Source of the DNA: Desulfobacteraceae bacterium
GTDB taxonomy: Bacteria; Desulfobacterota; Desulfobacteria; Desulfobacterales; Desulfosalsimonadaceae
DNA: 42,534 nucleotides
Reading direction: 5' to 3'
Assembly (NCBI GenBank): GCA_003597945.1
Contig: QZJS01000055.1
Span: 1 to 42,534, forward strand
A program made the position numbers and the translations under genes. Of the stretch, positions 8,266 through 16,990 are shown piece by piece. The number at the start of each line of letters is the position of its first letter. The stretch's first letter is position 1. Under the pieces are notes generated by a model. It was not told the origin of the DNA. It did no database searches and worked only from the letters and a program-made list of their open reading frames with translations.

Positions 8266-10161
8266 ATGCATCATTTGACATTAAACAGACCGCGGCAACA
8301 AAAAATTAATGGACACACCACTCCGCCATCACATATTTCCCGGCAAAAAACCTCTCGATGGTTTCGTGTTTCCAATACGCGGTTTTCACGGATCAGCCGC
8401 TCCAATATCATGCTGCTCCTGCTGCTGACGGCGACGGCATTCCCCTTTGCCGGTCATGCCGGGCAATATCCGCTCCCCGAATGGACCGACCGGCCCGATC
8501 CCATTGCCGCGCCCGAAGCCAGAGCGGGCGGAGAAATATCGGTCTTCGGCGGCCAGTATCCCAAGGGCCTTAATTATTATTTAGACAACAATGTCTTGTC
8601 CGCCGACGTGTTTTCATCCATGTTTGAAACCCTGCTGAACATGGACCCGGTCACCCTGGAATACGAACCCGGCCTGGCGGCCCGATGGACCATTTCCGAC
8701 GATCTGAAAACCTATACCTTTTACATCGATCCCAACGCCCGCTGGAGCGACAAAACCCCGGTGACGGCCGCCGACGTCCGCTGGACGTATGATGTGATCA
8801 TGGATCCGGGCAACATGACCGGCCCTCACAAGATCAGCATGGCCCGTTTTGACCCGCCCGAAGTCGTTGATGAACGTACCATCCGGTTTACGGCCAAAGA
8901 AATCCACTGGAAAAACCTGCTGGCCGCCGGCGGTTTTCATGTCATGTGCAAGCACGCCTATGAAAACAGAGATTTCAACACCATTACCTTCACACTCCCG
9001 GTGGTGTCGGGCCCGTATGCGCTCGGAGCCATCAATGAAGGGGTTTCCATCGCACTGGACCGGCGGGCCGACTGGTGGAACATCACTGCCAAACGAAACG
9101 CCAACAAAAACAATTTCAACCGCATCATCTATAAATTTTTCGCGGAGCGATCCAATGCCTTTGAAGCGTTTAAAAAAGGGGCCATCGACATTTTCCCGGT
9201 CTATACGTCCCGAATCTGGATCGATGAGACCACCGGCGGGGCCTTTACGAAAAATCACATCATTCGCCAGAGGGTCCACAACAGCCAGCCCGTGGGGTTC
9301 CAGGGATTTGCCATGAACATGCGCACCCCGCCCTTTGACGATATCCGGGTCCGCGAGGCCATGTCCCTGCTTTTAGACCGCGACAAAATGAACAAAACCC
9401 TCATGTACGGCCAGTATTTCCTTCATCGCTCCTATTTTGAAGATCTCTACTCACCGGAAAACCCCTGCCCCAACCCGCTGATCGAACTGGACAAGGCAAA
9501 GGCCCGCAAGCTCCTGGCCGAAGCCGGCTGGAAGGTCAACCCGGCCACCGGGTTTCTGGAAAAAGACGGACGGCGATTTTCCTTTCAATTTCTGTCCCGG
9601 GATGCGTCCTCTGAAAAATTTCTCTCTATTTACGCAGAAGATCTCAAGGATGCGGGCATTGAAATGATTATCGACAAAAAAGACTGGGCCGCATGGGCCC
9701 GGGATATGGATGAATATAACTTTCAGATGACCTGGGCCGCCTGGAGCGCCTCGGTGTTTAAGGACCCGGAAAGCATGTGGGCATCGGCCGAGGCCGACCG
9801 CAAGGGCGGCAACAACATCACCGGGTTCAAGGACCCGGAAGTGGACAAACTCATCGACGCCCAGAAGACCCTCTTTGACATCAACGCCCGAAACGATATC
9901 TGCCGCAAACTCGACAACATCATCTGCGCGGCCTTTCCCTACGTGCTCCTCTGGAATATCGATTACACCCGGCTGCTCTACTGGAACAAGTTCGGCACGC
10001 CGCCCACGGTGCTGTCCAAATACGGCAGAGAAAACAGCGCCCTTTCGTACTGGTGGTACGACCCGGACGCGGCCGCGGCCCTTTCCGACGCCATGGAACT
10101 GGATCTTTCCCTGCCGCCACGGCCCCAGACGGTCATTTTCGACGAAACCTTCGGGAGATAG
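8266..10161 (+). CDS. Family 5 extracellular solute-binding protein (peptide type, YejA-like), no transporter beside it
   Basis: The 631-residue protein is a periplasmic binding protein of the oligopeptide/nickel ABC family. Typical features are FETLLNMDP with EPGLAARW near residues 122-145, TFYIDPNARWSDKTPVTAADVRWTYD near 152-177, and IRVREAMSLLLDRDKMNKT near 360-378. The general look, including MNMRTPPFDD before that helix, is closest to YejA-type proteins. The hydrophobic core of the signal peptide (MLLLLLTATAFPFAGHA) starts only at about residue 49, so the n-region is unusually long and basic. AAAGGAG 10 nt before the ATG at 8266 supports the long form. No permease or ATPase gene is nearby; the protein must work with a transporter encoded elsewhere. 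YejA-type systems in some bacteria import muropeptides, which would suit the neighbouring genes, but that is an inference. Confidence 0.85.
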   Translation: MHHLTLNRPRQQKINGHTTPPSHISRQKTSRWFRVSNTRFSRISRSNIMLLLLLTATAFPFAGHAGQYPLPEWTDRPDPIAAPEARAGGEISVFGGQYPKGLNYYLDNNVLSADVFSSMFETLLNMDPVTLEYEPGLAARWTISDDLKTYTFYIDPNARWSDKTPVTAADVRWTYDVIMDPGNMTGPHKISMARFDPPEVVDERTIRFTAKEIHWKNLLAAGGFHVMCKHAYENRDFNTITFTLPVVSGPYALGAINEGVSIALDRRADWWNITAKRNANKNNFNRIIYKFFAERSNAFEAFKKGAIDIFPVYTSRIWIDETTGGAFTKNHIIRQRVHNSQPVGFQGFAMNMRTPPFDDIRVREAMSLLLDRDKMNKTLMYGQYFLHRSYFEDLYSPENPCPNPLIELDKAKARKLLAEAGWKVNPATGFLEKDGRRFSFQFLSRDASSEKFLSIYAEDLKDAGIEMIIDKKDWAAWARDMDEYNFQMTWAAWSASVFKDPESMWASAEADRKGGNNITGFKDPEVDKLIDAQKTLFDINARNDICRKLDNIICAAFPYVLLWNIDYTRLLYWNKFGTPPTVLSKYGRENSALSYWWYDPDAAAALSDAMELDLSLPPRPQTVIFDETFGR

Positions 10162-10212
10162 GGATTAGTGTCCTTTAAAGAACGTGAAGACGTTGGACAT
10201 GCAAGGCGCGCA

Positions 10213-10383
10213 AACCATCAGTCCGTTCGCTCAATGCGCATGTTGCCGGCCGGGGCGGTTAATCCGCTGAATTTCTCAAACTCGGGCGTTGCCCTCAGGC
10301 AGTGAGAAATTCTTAACGCGGATCAACCGCCCCGTCTTTTTCACCAACAAGCGCAACACCGCTCACGAACCGATGGTGTGCGC
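10213..10383. repeat. Palindromic intergenic repeat, copy A (inverted relative to copy B)
   Basis: This ~170-bp element fills most of the gap between the convergent solute-binding-protein gene and alaS. It is a long imperfect palindrome: the core arms GGCGGTTAATCCGC (from 10254) and GCGGATCAACCGCC (to 10331) pair, the inner GAATTTCTCA and TGAGAAATTC pair, and outer arms TGCGCATGTTG (10235-10245) and CAACAAGCGCA (10345-10355) extend the fold. Its reverse complement matches 13213-13383 over nearly the whole length. No open frame is inside; it behaves like a REP or MITE-type element and may also terminate the two convergent transcripts. Confidence 0.8.
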
Positions 10384-10407
10384 AGTCGTCATAAATCGAT
10401 AGGCTTA

Positions 10408-13041
10408 TCACCCCGCCGCTTCGATGACCGCGTAGGCTTTTTCAATGGCCTTGTCCAGGTGTTCGGGGTTGGGCCCGCCGGCCTGGGCCATGTCCGGACG
10501 GCCTCCGCCCTTTCCGCCGACTTCGGCGGCCAGTTCACGGATGATATTTCCCGCATGAAACCGGCCCGCCAAGTCTTTTGTCACCATGACGATGAGCAGG
10601 GCCTTGCCGTCGGCGCTGGCGCCCAGCACCGTGATGCCGGAGCCGATTTTGTCCCGGAATTTATCCGCCAGGTCCCGCATCACGGCCGGGGATTCCACGT
10701 CCACCTTTTGCGCGATAACCTTGACGCCGTTGATGGTTTTCATGCCGGAATCGATGTTGTCCGCGGCCCCGGCAGCCAAAACGCGCTTGAGTTTTTCAAT
10801 TTCCTTTTCAAGCCCCTTTTCCCGGATCAGCAAAGCCTCCACCCGCCGGGCCGCCGCCTCAGGTTTCTCCCGCAACAGGGCCGCCACATCATTTAGGGTA
10901 TTGATGCCGGTTTGAATAAATGCCAGCGCAGGCGCGCCGGTGAACGCCTCGATCCGTCGCACCCCGGAGGCCACGCTCGATTCGCCGATGATTTTAAACA
11001 GACCGATATCCCCGGTGCGGGCCACATGGGTTCCCCCGCACAATTCCCGGCTGGCGTCGGCTAAGGAGACCACCCGGACCCGGTCCCCGTATTTTTCCTC
11101 AAACAGGGCCACAGCCCCGCTCTGGAGGGCTTCTTCCGCGTCCATTTCAAGAGTGGCCACCGGGATGTTTTCCCGCATCCGGGCGTTGACGTGGGCCTCG
11201 ATCCGGTCCAGGACCTCTCTGCCCACCTGGGCGAAATGGGTAAAGTCAAACCGCATCCGATCCGGCCCCACATAGGAACCGGACTGACGCACATGGTCAC
11301 CCACCACGGCCCGCAGGGCCGCGTGGAGCAGATGGGTGGCCGTATGGTTGCCGGCCGTGGCGGTGCGTTGGTCGGCATCGACGGTCAGAACAGCCCGGTC
11401 CCCGCGCCGGATGACGCCATCGGTCACCGTTGCCTTATGAATGATCAGGCCGGTGGGGTCCTTAATGGTATTGTTGACCGTCAAAGAAAAGTCATCTCCG
11501 GTCATGATGCCGGTATCGCCCACCTGCCCGCCGGATTCGGCGTAAAACGGGGTCAGCGCGGTGACGACATCGACATTCCTGTCTTTTCCGGCGGCGTCCA
11601 CGGCCTGGCCGTCTTCCACCAGAAACAGGATCTCGGATTCTTCGGAAAGCCGGTCGTATCCGACAAATTCCGGCAATTTTTCGGTGTCGGCCACAAACCG
11701 GCGCCAGGCATCCCCCATTCCGGCAAAAACAGCCACGGATCGGGATTTTTCCTTCTGGGCTTCCATGGCCGTCTTAAAACCGGCCGCGTCCATGGTGATC
11801 CCGGTTCCCCGCACCACATCCGTGATGATATCGGGCGGAAACCCGTAGGTATCGTAAAGCTTGAACACCACCTCGCCGGGGATCACCGAAGCGCCGGCGC
11901 TTTTGAGATTTTCAATGGTCTCGTTGAGCAGCTTCAAGCCGTGATCCAGTGTCTCGGAAAAACGGGCTTCCTCATTTTTGATGACATTTAAGATAAAGGC
12001 GCTGTTTTCATTGAGCTCCGGGTATGGAGTTTTCATAGCGTCAAAGACCGCGGCAACGGTTTCATGGAGAAAGGGATCGGTCAGCGCGATGTTACGGCCG
12101 TAGCGGATGGCCCGCCGCAGGATCCGACGCAGCACGTAACCCCTACCCTCGTTGGACGGCAGGACTCCGTCGGCAATCAGAAACGCCGCAGCCCGGCTGT
12201 GGTCGGCGATGACCTTCATGGCCACGTCACCGTTGGCATCCGTCCCTTTTTTCCGTCCGGACAATTTGGTGATCCTTGCCATAATGGGCGCAAAGAGATC
12301 CGTATCGTAATTGGTGGGCACGCCCTGGATCACGGCGGCGATCCGCTCCAGCCCCATGCCCGTGTCGATGCTGGGTCTGGGCAAAGGCGACAGCTTGCCG
12401 GAGCCGTCCCGGTTGTACTGCATGAACACCAGGTTCCAGATTTCCAGATACCGGTCGCACTCGCACCCGGGGGCGCAGTCGGGCATGCCGCATCCGGCCG
12501 CTTCCCCCCGGTCGATGAGAATTTCAGAACACGGACCGCAGGGGCCGGTGTCTCCCATGGACCAGAAATTATCCTTTTCCCCCAGCCTGACGATCCGGTC
12601 CGTCGGCACACCGATCTCTTTGTCCCAGATGGCATGGGCGTCATCATCCTCATGAAACACGGAAACCCAAAGCTTTTCCGGCAGCAGACCGTAACCGTTA
12701 ACCAGCAGGTCCCAGGCATAACGGATGGCGTCCTGTTTGAAATAATCGCCGAAGGAGAAATTGCCCAGCATCTCGAAAAATGTATGGTGCCGGGCCGTAT
12801 AGCCGACGTTTTCCAGGTCGTTGTGCTTGCCCCCGGCCCGAACGCATTTCTGGGACGTGGCGGCCCTGGCGTAGGCCCGCTTCTCCTCGCCCAGAAACGT
12901 CCGCTTGAACTGCACCATGCCCGCGTTGGTAAACAGCAGGGTGGGATCATCCTGGGGCACCAGGGATGAGCTTCGCACGATCTGGTGCTGGTTTTTTCTG
13001 AAATAGTCAAAAAATCTGCCGCGTATCTCGTCTCCGGTCAT
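10408..13041 (-). CDS. alaS: Alanine--tRNA ligase
   Basis: AlaRS charges tRNA-Ala and hydrolyses mischarged Ser- and Gly-tRNA. The 877-residue length equals the usual bacterial form. The class II core starts MTGDEIRGRFFDYFRKN with LVPQDDPTLLFTNAGMVQFK near 27-46. The editing domain holds the zinc site HTATH near 565 and CGGTH near 667. The C-terminal C-Ala domain ends with the GGGGRP-like segment GGKGGGRPDMAQAGG. A GAGGA ribosome-binding site precedes the ATG by about 5 nt. It lies downstream of recA on the same strand but 462 bp away. The gene is bracketed by inverted copies of a palindromic repeat. Confidence 0.97.
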   Translation of the reverse strand: MTGDEIRGRFFDYFRKNQHQIVRSSSLVPQDDPTLLFTNAGMVQFKRTFLGEEKRAYARAATSQKCVRAGGKHNDLENVGYTARHHTFFEMLGNFSFGDYFKQDAIRYAWDLLVNGYGLLPEKLWVSVFHEDDDAHAIWDKEIGVPTDRIVRLGEKDNFWSMGDTGPCGPCSEILIDRGEAAGCGMPDCAPGCECDRYLEIWNLVFMQYNRDGSGKLSPLPRPSIDTGMGLERIAAVIQGVPTNYDTDLFAPIMARITKLSGRKKGTDANGDVAMKVIADHSRAAAFLIADGVLPSNEGRGYVLRRILRRAIRYGRNIALTDPFLHETVAAVFDAMKTPYPELNENSAFILNVIKNEEARFSETLDHGLKLLNETIENLKSAGASVIPGEVVFKLYDTYGFPPDIITDVVRGTGITMDAAGFKTAMEAQKEKSRSVAVFAGMGDAWRRFVADTEKLPEFVGYDRLSEESEILFLVEDGQAVDAAGKDRNVDVVTALTPFYAESGGQVGDTGIMTGDDFSLTVNNTIKDPTGLIIHKATVTDGVIRRGDRAVLTVDADQRTATAGNHTATHLLHAALRAVVGDHVRQSGSYVGPDRMRFDFTHFAQVGREVLDRIEAHVNARMRENIPVATLEMDAEEALQSGAVALFEEKYGDRVRVVSLADASRELCGGTHVARTGDIGLFKIIGESSVASGVRRIEAFTGAPALAFIQTGINTLNDVAALLREKPEAAARRVEALLIREKGLEKEIEKLKRVLAAGAADNIDSGMKTINGVKVIAQKVDVESPAVMRDLADKFRDKIGSGITVLGASADGKALLIVMVTKDLAGRFHAGNIIRELAAEVGGKGGGRPDMAQAGGPNPEHLDKAIEKAYAVIEAAG

Positions 13042-13503
13042 GCCGTCCTCAATGTTATGTAATCCGTTTGAAAGCCATAATACTGATATTATCGTAAAAA
13101 GCCCGATTTTACTCGTTCCGTGAGCATTTTCGGGAGATGCTCAATGTCACTCCCAAAAAGACTTTTTGCGATTCTATCCATATTGAAAATCCGATGTCGC
13201 TCTCCGGCCGACAGGCGAGCATCGGTCCGCGAGCAGATTTGCGCGTGTTGCCGAAAAGACGCGGCGGTTGATCCGCGTTAAGAATTTCTCACTGTTTGAG
13301 GGTGCAGCCCGAGTTTGAGAAATTCAGCGGATCGACCGGCACGTCCGGCAACACGCGCACTGAGGGAGTGGATTGATGGTTGCCTGTCGGTCAAACGTAA
13401 GCCCGGCATCAAAACCGCTACCAAGAATTTTTTCCGTAACTGCATCACCAAGCGCCATGCAGCCGCTGTTTACAAAAATATCGTATCAACGGATTTAATC
13501 CCT
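13042..13503. other. Intergenic gap between recA and alaS
   Basis: This 462-bp gap contains repeat copy B (13213-13383). Outside the repeat there is a small GAGCA-N11-TGCTC hairpin at 13122-13142 and a CAAAAAGACTTTTTG palindrome near 13155-13170. No gene is visible. The alaS promoter should lie here, but I could not assign it. Confidence 0.35.
13213..13383. repeat. Palindromic intergenic repeat, copy B
   Basis: This element is the inverted partner of 10213-10383. Reading the plus strand here gives GGCGGTTGATCCGCG, then TTAAGAATTTCTCACTG, then CCCGAGTTTGAGAAATTC, each found in the same order in the reverse complement of copy A. The match also covers the flanks (ATCGGTCCGCGAGCAG with its counterpart, and the ATTGATGGT end). 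Differences are scattered single bases plus a change in the loop (GTTTGAGGGTGCAG versus GCCTGAGGGCAACG), so the copies are old. Like copy A it folds back on itself. Confidence 0.8.
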
Positions 13504-14547
13504 CTACTCCATCTCTACCGTCAATTCCCCGGACCCTTTTGCCGGGTTGGCCGCCACAATCCCCATGGCCTCCCTGACCTGCTTCGACATGCGGTCCATT
13601 ATCTCAGGGTTCTGTTTTAAAAATGCCTTGGCGTTTTCCCGGCCCTGGCCGATGCGCTCGCCGTTGTAGGAATACCAGGACCCGCTTTTCTCGACAATGT
13701 TCCGTTCGACGCCGATATCGAGCAGATCCCCTGTGGCCGATATGCCCTCGCCGTACATGATATCGAATTCCGCCTCTTTAAAGGGCGGGGCCATCTTGTT
13801 TTTGACGACCTTGGCCTTGGTGCGGTTGCCGGTGGTTTCCTGGCCGTCCTTGATGGCGCCGGCCCGACGGATTTCAACCCTCACCGACGCGTAAAACTTC
13901 AAGGCATTGCCGCCGGTGGTGGTTTCTGGATTGCCGAACACCACGCCGATTTTCATCCGGATCTGGTTGATGAAAATCACGGATGTCATGGTTTTGCTGA
14001 TGGTGCCGGTGAGCTTGCGCAGGGCCTGAGACATGAGCCGGGCCTGGAGCCCCATGTGGGAATCGCCCATATCGCCTTCGATTTCTGCCCGGGGCACCAG
14101 GGCCGCCACGGAATCAATCACCAGCACGTCAATGGCGCCGCTGCGCACCAGCATTTCCGCGATTTCCAAAGCCTGCTCCCCGGTGTCGGGCTGGGCCACG
14201 AGCAGTTCATCGCAATTGACGCCGAGTTTCCGGGCGTATGCCGTATCCAACGCGTGCTCAGCGTCCACAAACGCGGCGATGCCCCCCTGTTTCTGGGCTT
14301 CGGCCACCACATGCAGGGCAAGGGTTGTTTTGCCCGAGGACTCCGGACCGTAGATTTCGGTTACCCGGCCCCTTGGAATCCCGCCGATGCCCAGGGCCTG
14401 ATCCAGAGCGATGGAACCGGTGGGGATCACCGGCACCTGGACGATGGCGTCCCCGCCGAGCTTCATAATGGACCCTTTGCCGAACTGACGCTCAATCTGC
14501 GTGATGGCGGCTTCCACAGCCCTTTCCTTGTCGGTGGATTTGCTCAT
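13504..14547 (-). CDS. recA: Recombinase RecA
   Basis: RecA forms filaments on single-stranded DNA, drives strand exchange and triggers LexA cleavage. The 347-residue protein has Walker [10 protein letters not shown] near 66-74, Walker [13 protein letters not shown] near 140-151, and [28 protein letters not shown]-type loop L2 residues near 190-216. The start at [10 protein letters not shown] is set by an AAGGAGG site 4-5 nt upstream and by family length; longer upstream frames are not homologous. It follows thpR by 88 bp on the same strand. No regulator cinA sits beside it, although pgpA, thpR and recA, its common neighbours, are here. Confidence 0.97.
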   Translation of the reverse strand: MSKSTDKERAVEAAITQIERQFGKGSIMKLGGDAIVQVPVIPTGSIALDQALGIGGIPRGRVTEIYGPESSGKTTLALHVVAEAQKQGGIAAFVDAEHALDTAYARKLGVNCDELLVAQPDTGEQALEIAEMLVRSGAIDVLVIDSVAALVPRAEIEGDMGDSHMGLQARLMSQALRKLTGTISKTMTSVIFINQIRMKIGVVFGNPETTTGGNALKFYASVRVEIRRAGAIKDGQETTGNRTKAKVVKNKMAPPFKEAEFDIMYGEGISATGDLLDIGVERNIVEKSGSWYSYNGERIGQGRENAKAFLKQNPEIMDRMSKQVREAMGIVAANPAKGSGELTVEME

Positions 14548-14602
14548 GGGACCTCCTTTTTTTTTCATTTCCATCAAATCTGCAACCCCTTTTTGAAAAA
14601 AT

Positions 14603-14617
14603 ATTATATTTATTATA
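14603..14617 (-). promoter_or_regulatory. Possible -10 elements of a recA promoter
   Basis: On the minus strand two TATAAT hexamers (14603-14608 and 14612-14617) lie in a very AT-rich stretch 56-70 bp before the recA start, inside the thpR-recA gap. No good -35 box is visible at the right distance, and I saw no obvious LexA operator, so this is only a candidate. Confidence 0.3.
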
Positions 14618-14635
14618 TATGGTGATGCTGACGCC

Positions 14636-15265
14636 TTACGTTCCCAGGGATGCCCCCGTGATCCGCGTATACACCGGACCGGACGGCAGGAGCCTGGAGC
14701 GAAACAGATGCACGGCATCGGCCGTAAACGGCTCCGTTTCCAGTTTCCCGAATTTTTCCATTGCTTCAATAAACCGGTCCGGCTCAGGCCTTCCCTTAAC
14801 CCGTCCCAGGGTCAGGTGCCCGGTAAATCGTCGCTTTTCCGGCGCGACGCCCAGCCGTTCATGCAGCCGGGTATCCAGATCCCGCTGGAGAGCCGCCAGC
14901 ACGTCGGTCTGACCGGAAATGCCCGTCCAGAGGACATTGGGCCGACGGATTCCGGGGAAAACACCGATGCCACTAACAGAAAGCGTGATGGGCGGATATC
15001 CCTCCCCCGTTTCCGCGATGACCTCTCCGGCCGCTAAAACCGCGTTTGGGGAAATATCGCCTAAAAACTTCAAGGTCAGATGGATATTTCCCGGCCGGGT
15101 CCATTTCATGGGCAATCCGCCGGTTTCAAGCTGATCCTGAAGTTTTCCGAGAAAGGCGATAATGTTTTCCGGAAGGGCGATGGCGATAAACGCCCGGACC
15201 GATGCTTCCACATGATTTTCGTTGCCGACGGTTTCCACGGGTTGTTCCGGGTTCCTGTTGCCCAT
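14636..15265 (-). CDS. thpR: RNA 2',3'-cyclic phosphodiesterase (2H phosphoesterase, LigT family)
   Basis: Members of this family hydrolyse 2',3'-cyclic phosphate RNA ends to 2'-phosphates. The 209-residue protein carries the two HxTL catalytic signatures of the 2H superfamily: HLTLKFLG near residue 61 and HLTLGRVK near residue 150. The start of the fold, [13 protein letters not shown], begins at about residue 23, so the first 20 residues are an extra tail or the start is slightly later. GGAGG 10 nt before the ATG at 15265 overlaps the end of pgpA, 6 bp upstream, so the two genes are translated from one message. Confidence 0.9.
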   Translation of the reverse strand: MGNRNPEQPVETVGNENHVEASVRAFIAIALPENIIAFLGKLQDQLETGGLPMKWTRPGNIHLTLKFLGDISPNAVLAAGEVIAETGEGYPPITLSVSGIGVFPGIRRPNVLWTGISGQTDVLAALQRDLDTRLHERLGVAPEKRRFTGHLTLGRVKGRPEPDRFIEAMEKFGKLETEPFTADAVHLFRSRLLPSGPVYTRITGASLGT

Positions 15266-15271
15266 AGTCCG

Positions 15272-15757
15272 TCAGCCTCCCGGCGCCGTGGCGATCGCAG
15301 CCGCCGCCAGCAGCCCGATGCGCAGGACGAGGTTGCTCATGAGGCCGGCCGCCACATCGTCGATGACCACGCCGAACCCGCCGGAATATCGTTTTTCCAA
15401 ATATCGGATGGGAAAAGGTTTTAGTATATCAAAAAACCGGAACAGAACAAACCCCGCAATCCCGGCGGTCCACGAAAAATCAAGGGCGAAAAACGTGACC
15501 GCCATGCCGGCGATTTCATCAATAACTATACATCCCGGATCTTTGTCGCCCAAGGCCTTTTCCGCCTCTCCGGCGATCCATGAGGCAAACACGATAAATC
15601 CCATCAGGGCGAAAAATACCACCGGCAATGAAAAAAACGACATCACATAGTAGATCGGCAGGCCCAGCAGCGAGCCGAGCGTCCCCGGCGCAAAGGAAAC
15701 GCGCCTTGCAAAACCGGCGGTGGCAATGGTTGTTATAACCCTGGATCGGATGTTCAT
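15272..15757 (-). CDS. pgpA: Phosphatidylglycerophosphatase A
   Basis: PgpA dephosphorylates phosphatidylglycerophosphate in the membrane, giving phosphatidylglycerol. The 161-residue protein starts with the family's SFAPGTLGSLLGLP motif (about 21-34) and has IVIDEIAGM (about 77-85), FVLFRFFDILKPFPIRYLEK (about 103-122) and GGFGVVIDDVAAG (about 126-138), all diagnostic; the acidic residues bind magnesium. Three or four membrane helices are visible. It lies between larC and thpR on the same strand. The ribosome-binding site is weak (AGCAGG). Confidence 0.95.
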   Translation of the reverse strand: MNIRSRVITTIATAGFARRVSFAPGTLGSLLGLPIYYVMSFFSLPVVFFALMGFIVFASWIAGEAEKALGDKDPGCIVIDEIAGMAVTFFALDFSWTAGIAGFVLFRFFDILKPFPIRYLEKRYSGGFGVVIDDVAAGLMSNLVLRIGLLAAAAIATAPGG

Positions 15758-15826
15758 GGCCTGCTTTTTATCTTTTCGGCAGCCGGACTGTCAAGGGTTT
15801 GTTCGGATTTGTTCACGCACGGGGGA

Positions 15827-16990
15827 TCACTCGTTCCCCGCATCGGCATGTCCGGTAATCCGCTCATAGATATTCCGGATGGGCACTTTCTCCCGCAGGG
15901 CCATTTGCCGGCAGGCCTCATACTCGGGAACGATCCGGGTCGTGTTGTCGGGCATATGGATTTTCTTGGCGGCCATACGGCCGAATGGCGTGTCGATTTC
16001 AATGGATTCCCGGGCCAGCACCTGCCGTTCCACCGGGTAATACCGTACCCCCAGGGTGGTGGTTTCAGCCAGGATCAGGGCGATGACCGCATCCCGCTGA
16101 TGCGGGCGACATAATACCTGGAGAAGGGTTCCGGGCCGGTTTTTTTTCATGTAGACCGGCGCCAGACAGGCATCCAGAATGCCCTGGTCAAAGAGCCGTT
16201 CCATGACATATCCGAAAATCTCCGGGTTCATGTCGTCGATGGCGGTTTCCACCATGAACGCCGTCTGTCCGGGATCCGCCGTCTCACCTGATATCACCCG
16301 CAGCAGGTTGGGAATGGTTTCTAAGTCCCTGGTCCCTGCCCCGTAGCTGATCCGGTCCATGGTCATGTCCGGCATAGGACCGAAGCCATCGGCCAGCACG
16401 GTGATGATGGCCGCACCCGTGGGCGTGACCAGTTCAAAGGGAATATCGCTTTGCCGCACCGGCACGCCTTTTAAAATTTCGGCCGTGGCCGGCGCGGGCA
16501 CGGGCAGGGTGCCATGTTCGCAGGTCACAAATCCGCTGCCCAGGGGAAGCCGCGATGCCCGCGCATGGGTAAACCCGAGCGCATCCATGCAAAGGACCGC
16601 GCCCACGATATCCACCAGGGCATCCACCCCGCCCAGTTCGTGAAAGTGGACATGATCCATGTCGCATCCGTGAATCCGGGATTCGGCTTCAGCGATTTTC
16701 TTAAAAATCTTCAAGCTTTGGGCGATGACCGTTTCCGGCAGGCCGGAGTGGGCGATCAGGTCCCGGATGGCGGCATAATCCCGGGACCGGGTTTGGCCGA
16801 CATTCACTTGAACGTGGACGGCCCGGATCCCTTTTCGGAAGACATTTGTCACACGCAGTTCGGCATCATCGGTCACATGAGTCCGGATCATGTGTTTCAG
16901 CCAGTCGGCGTCAACCCCGTGATCAATTAGCGCGCCCAGGACCATATCGCCGCTGATGCCGGAAAAACAGTCGAAATAAGCGGTTTTCAT
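15827..16990 (-). CDS. larC: LarC-type nickel insertion protein (DUF111)
   Basis: LarC inserts nickel (as CTP-dependent cyclometallase) into the pincer cofactor of lactate racemase. The 387-residue protein has the N-terminal motif YFDCFSGISGDMVLGAL (5-21), the His-rich HVHFHELGGVDALVDIVG (near 109-126), and PTGAAII (near 190), all conserved in the family. No larA, larB or larE gene is in the window, so its client may be encoded elsewhere or be another nickel pincer enzyme. The ATG overlaps the stop codon of the upstream M20 peptidase gene by ATGA, so translation is coupled. Confidence 0.93.
   Translation of the reverse strand: MKTAYFDCFSGISGDMVLGALIDHGVDADWLKHMIRTHVTDDAELRVTNVFRKGIRAVHVQVNVGQTRSRDYAAIRDLIAHSGLPETVIAQSLKIFKKIAEAESRIHGCDMDHVHFHELGGVDALVDIVGAVLCMDALGFTHARASRLPLGSGFVTCEHGTLPVPAPATAEILKGVPVRQSDIPFELVTPTGAAIITVLADGFGPMPDMTMDRISYGAGTRDLETIPNLLRVISGETADPGQTAFMVETAIDDMNPEIFGYVMERLFDQGILDACLAPVYMKKNRPGTLLQVLCRPHQRDAVIALILAETTTLGVRYYPVERQVLARESIEIDTPFGRMAAKKIHMPDNTTRIVPEYEACRQMALREKVPIRNIYERITGHADAGNE

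Noticed and set aside
12064-12969. Long plus-strand open frame (301 codons) opposite alaS
   Set aside because: It lies fully antisense to a strongly conserved gene, and its composition is that of a shadow frame in GC-rich DNA.
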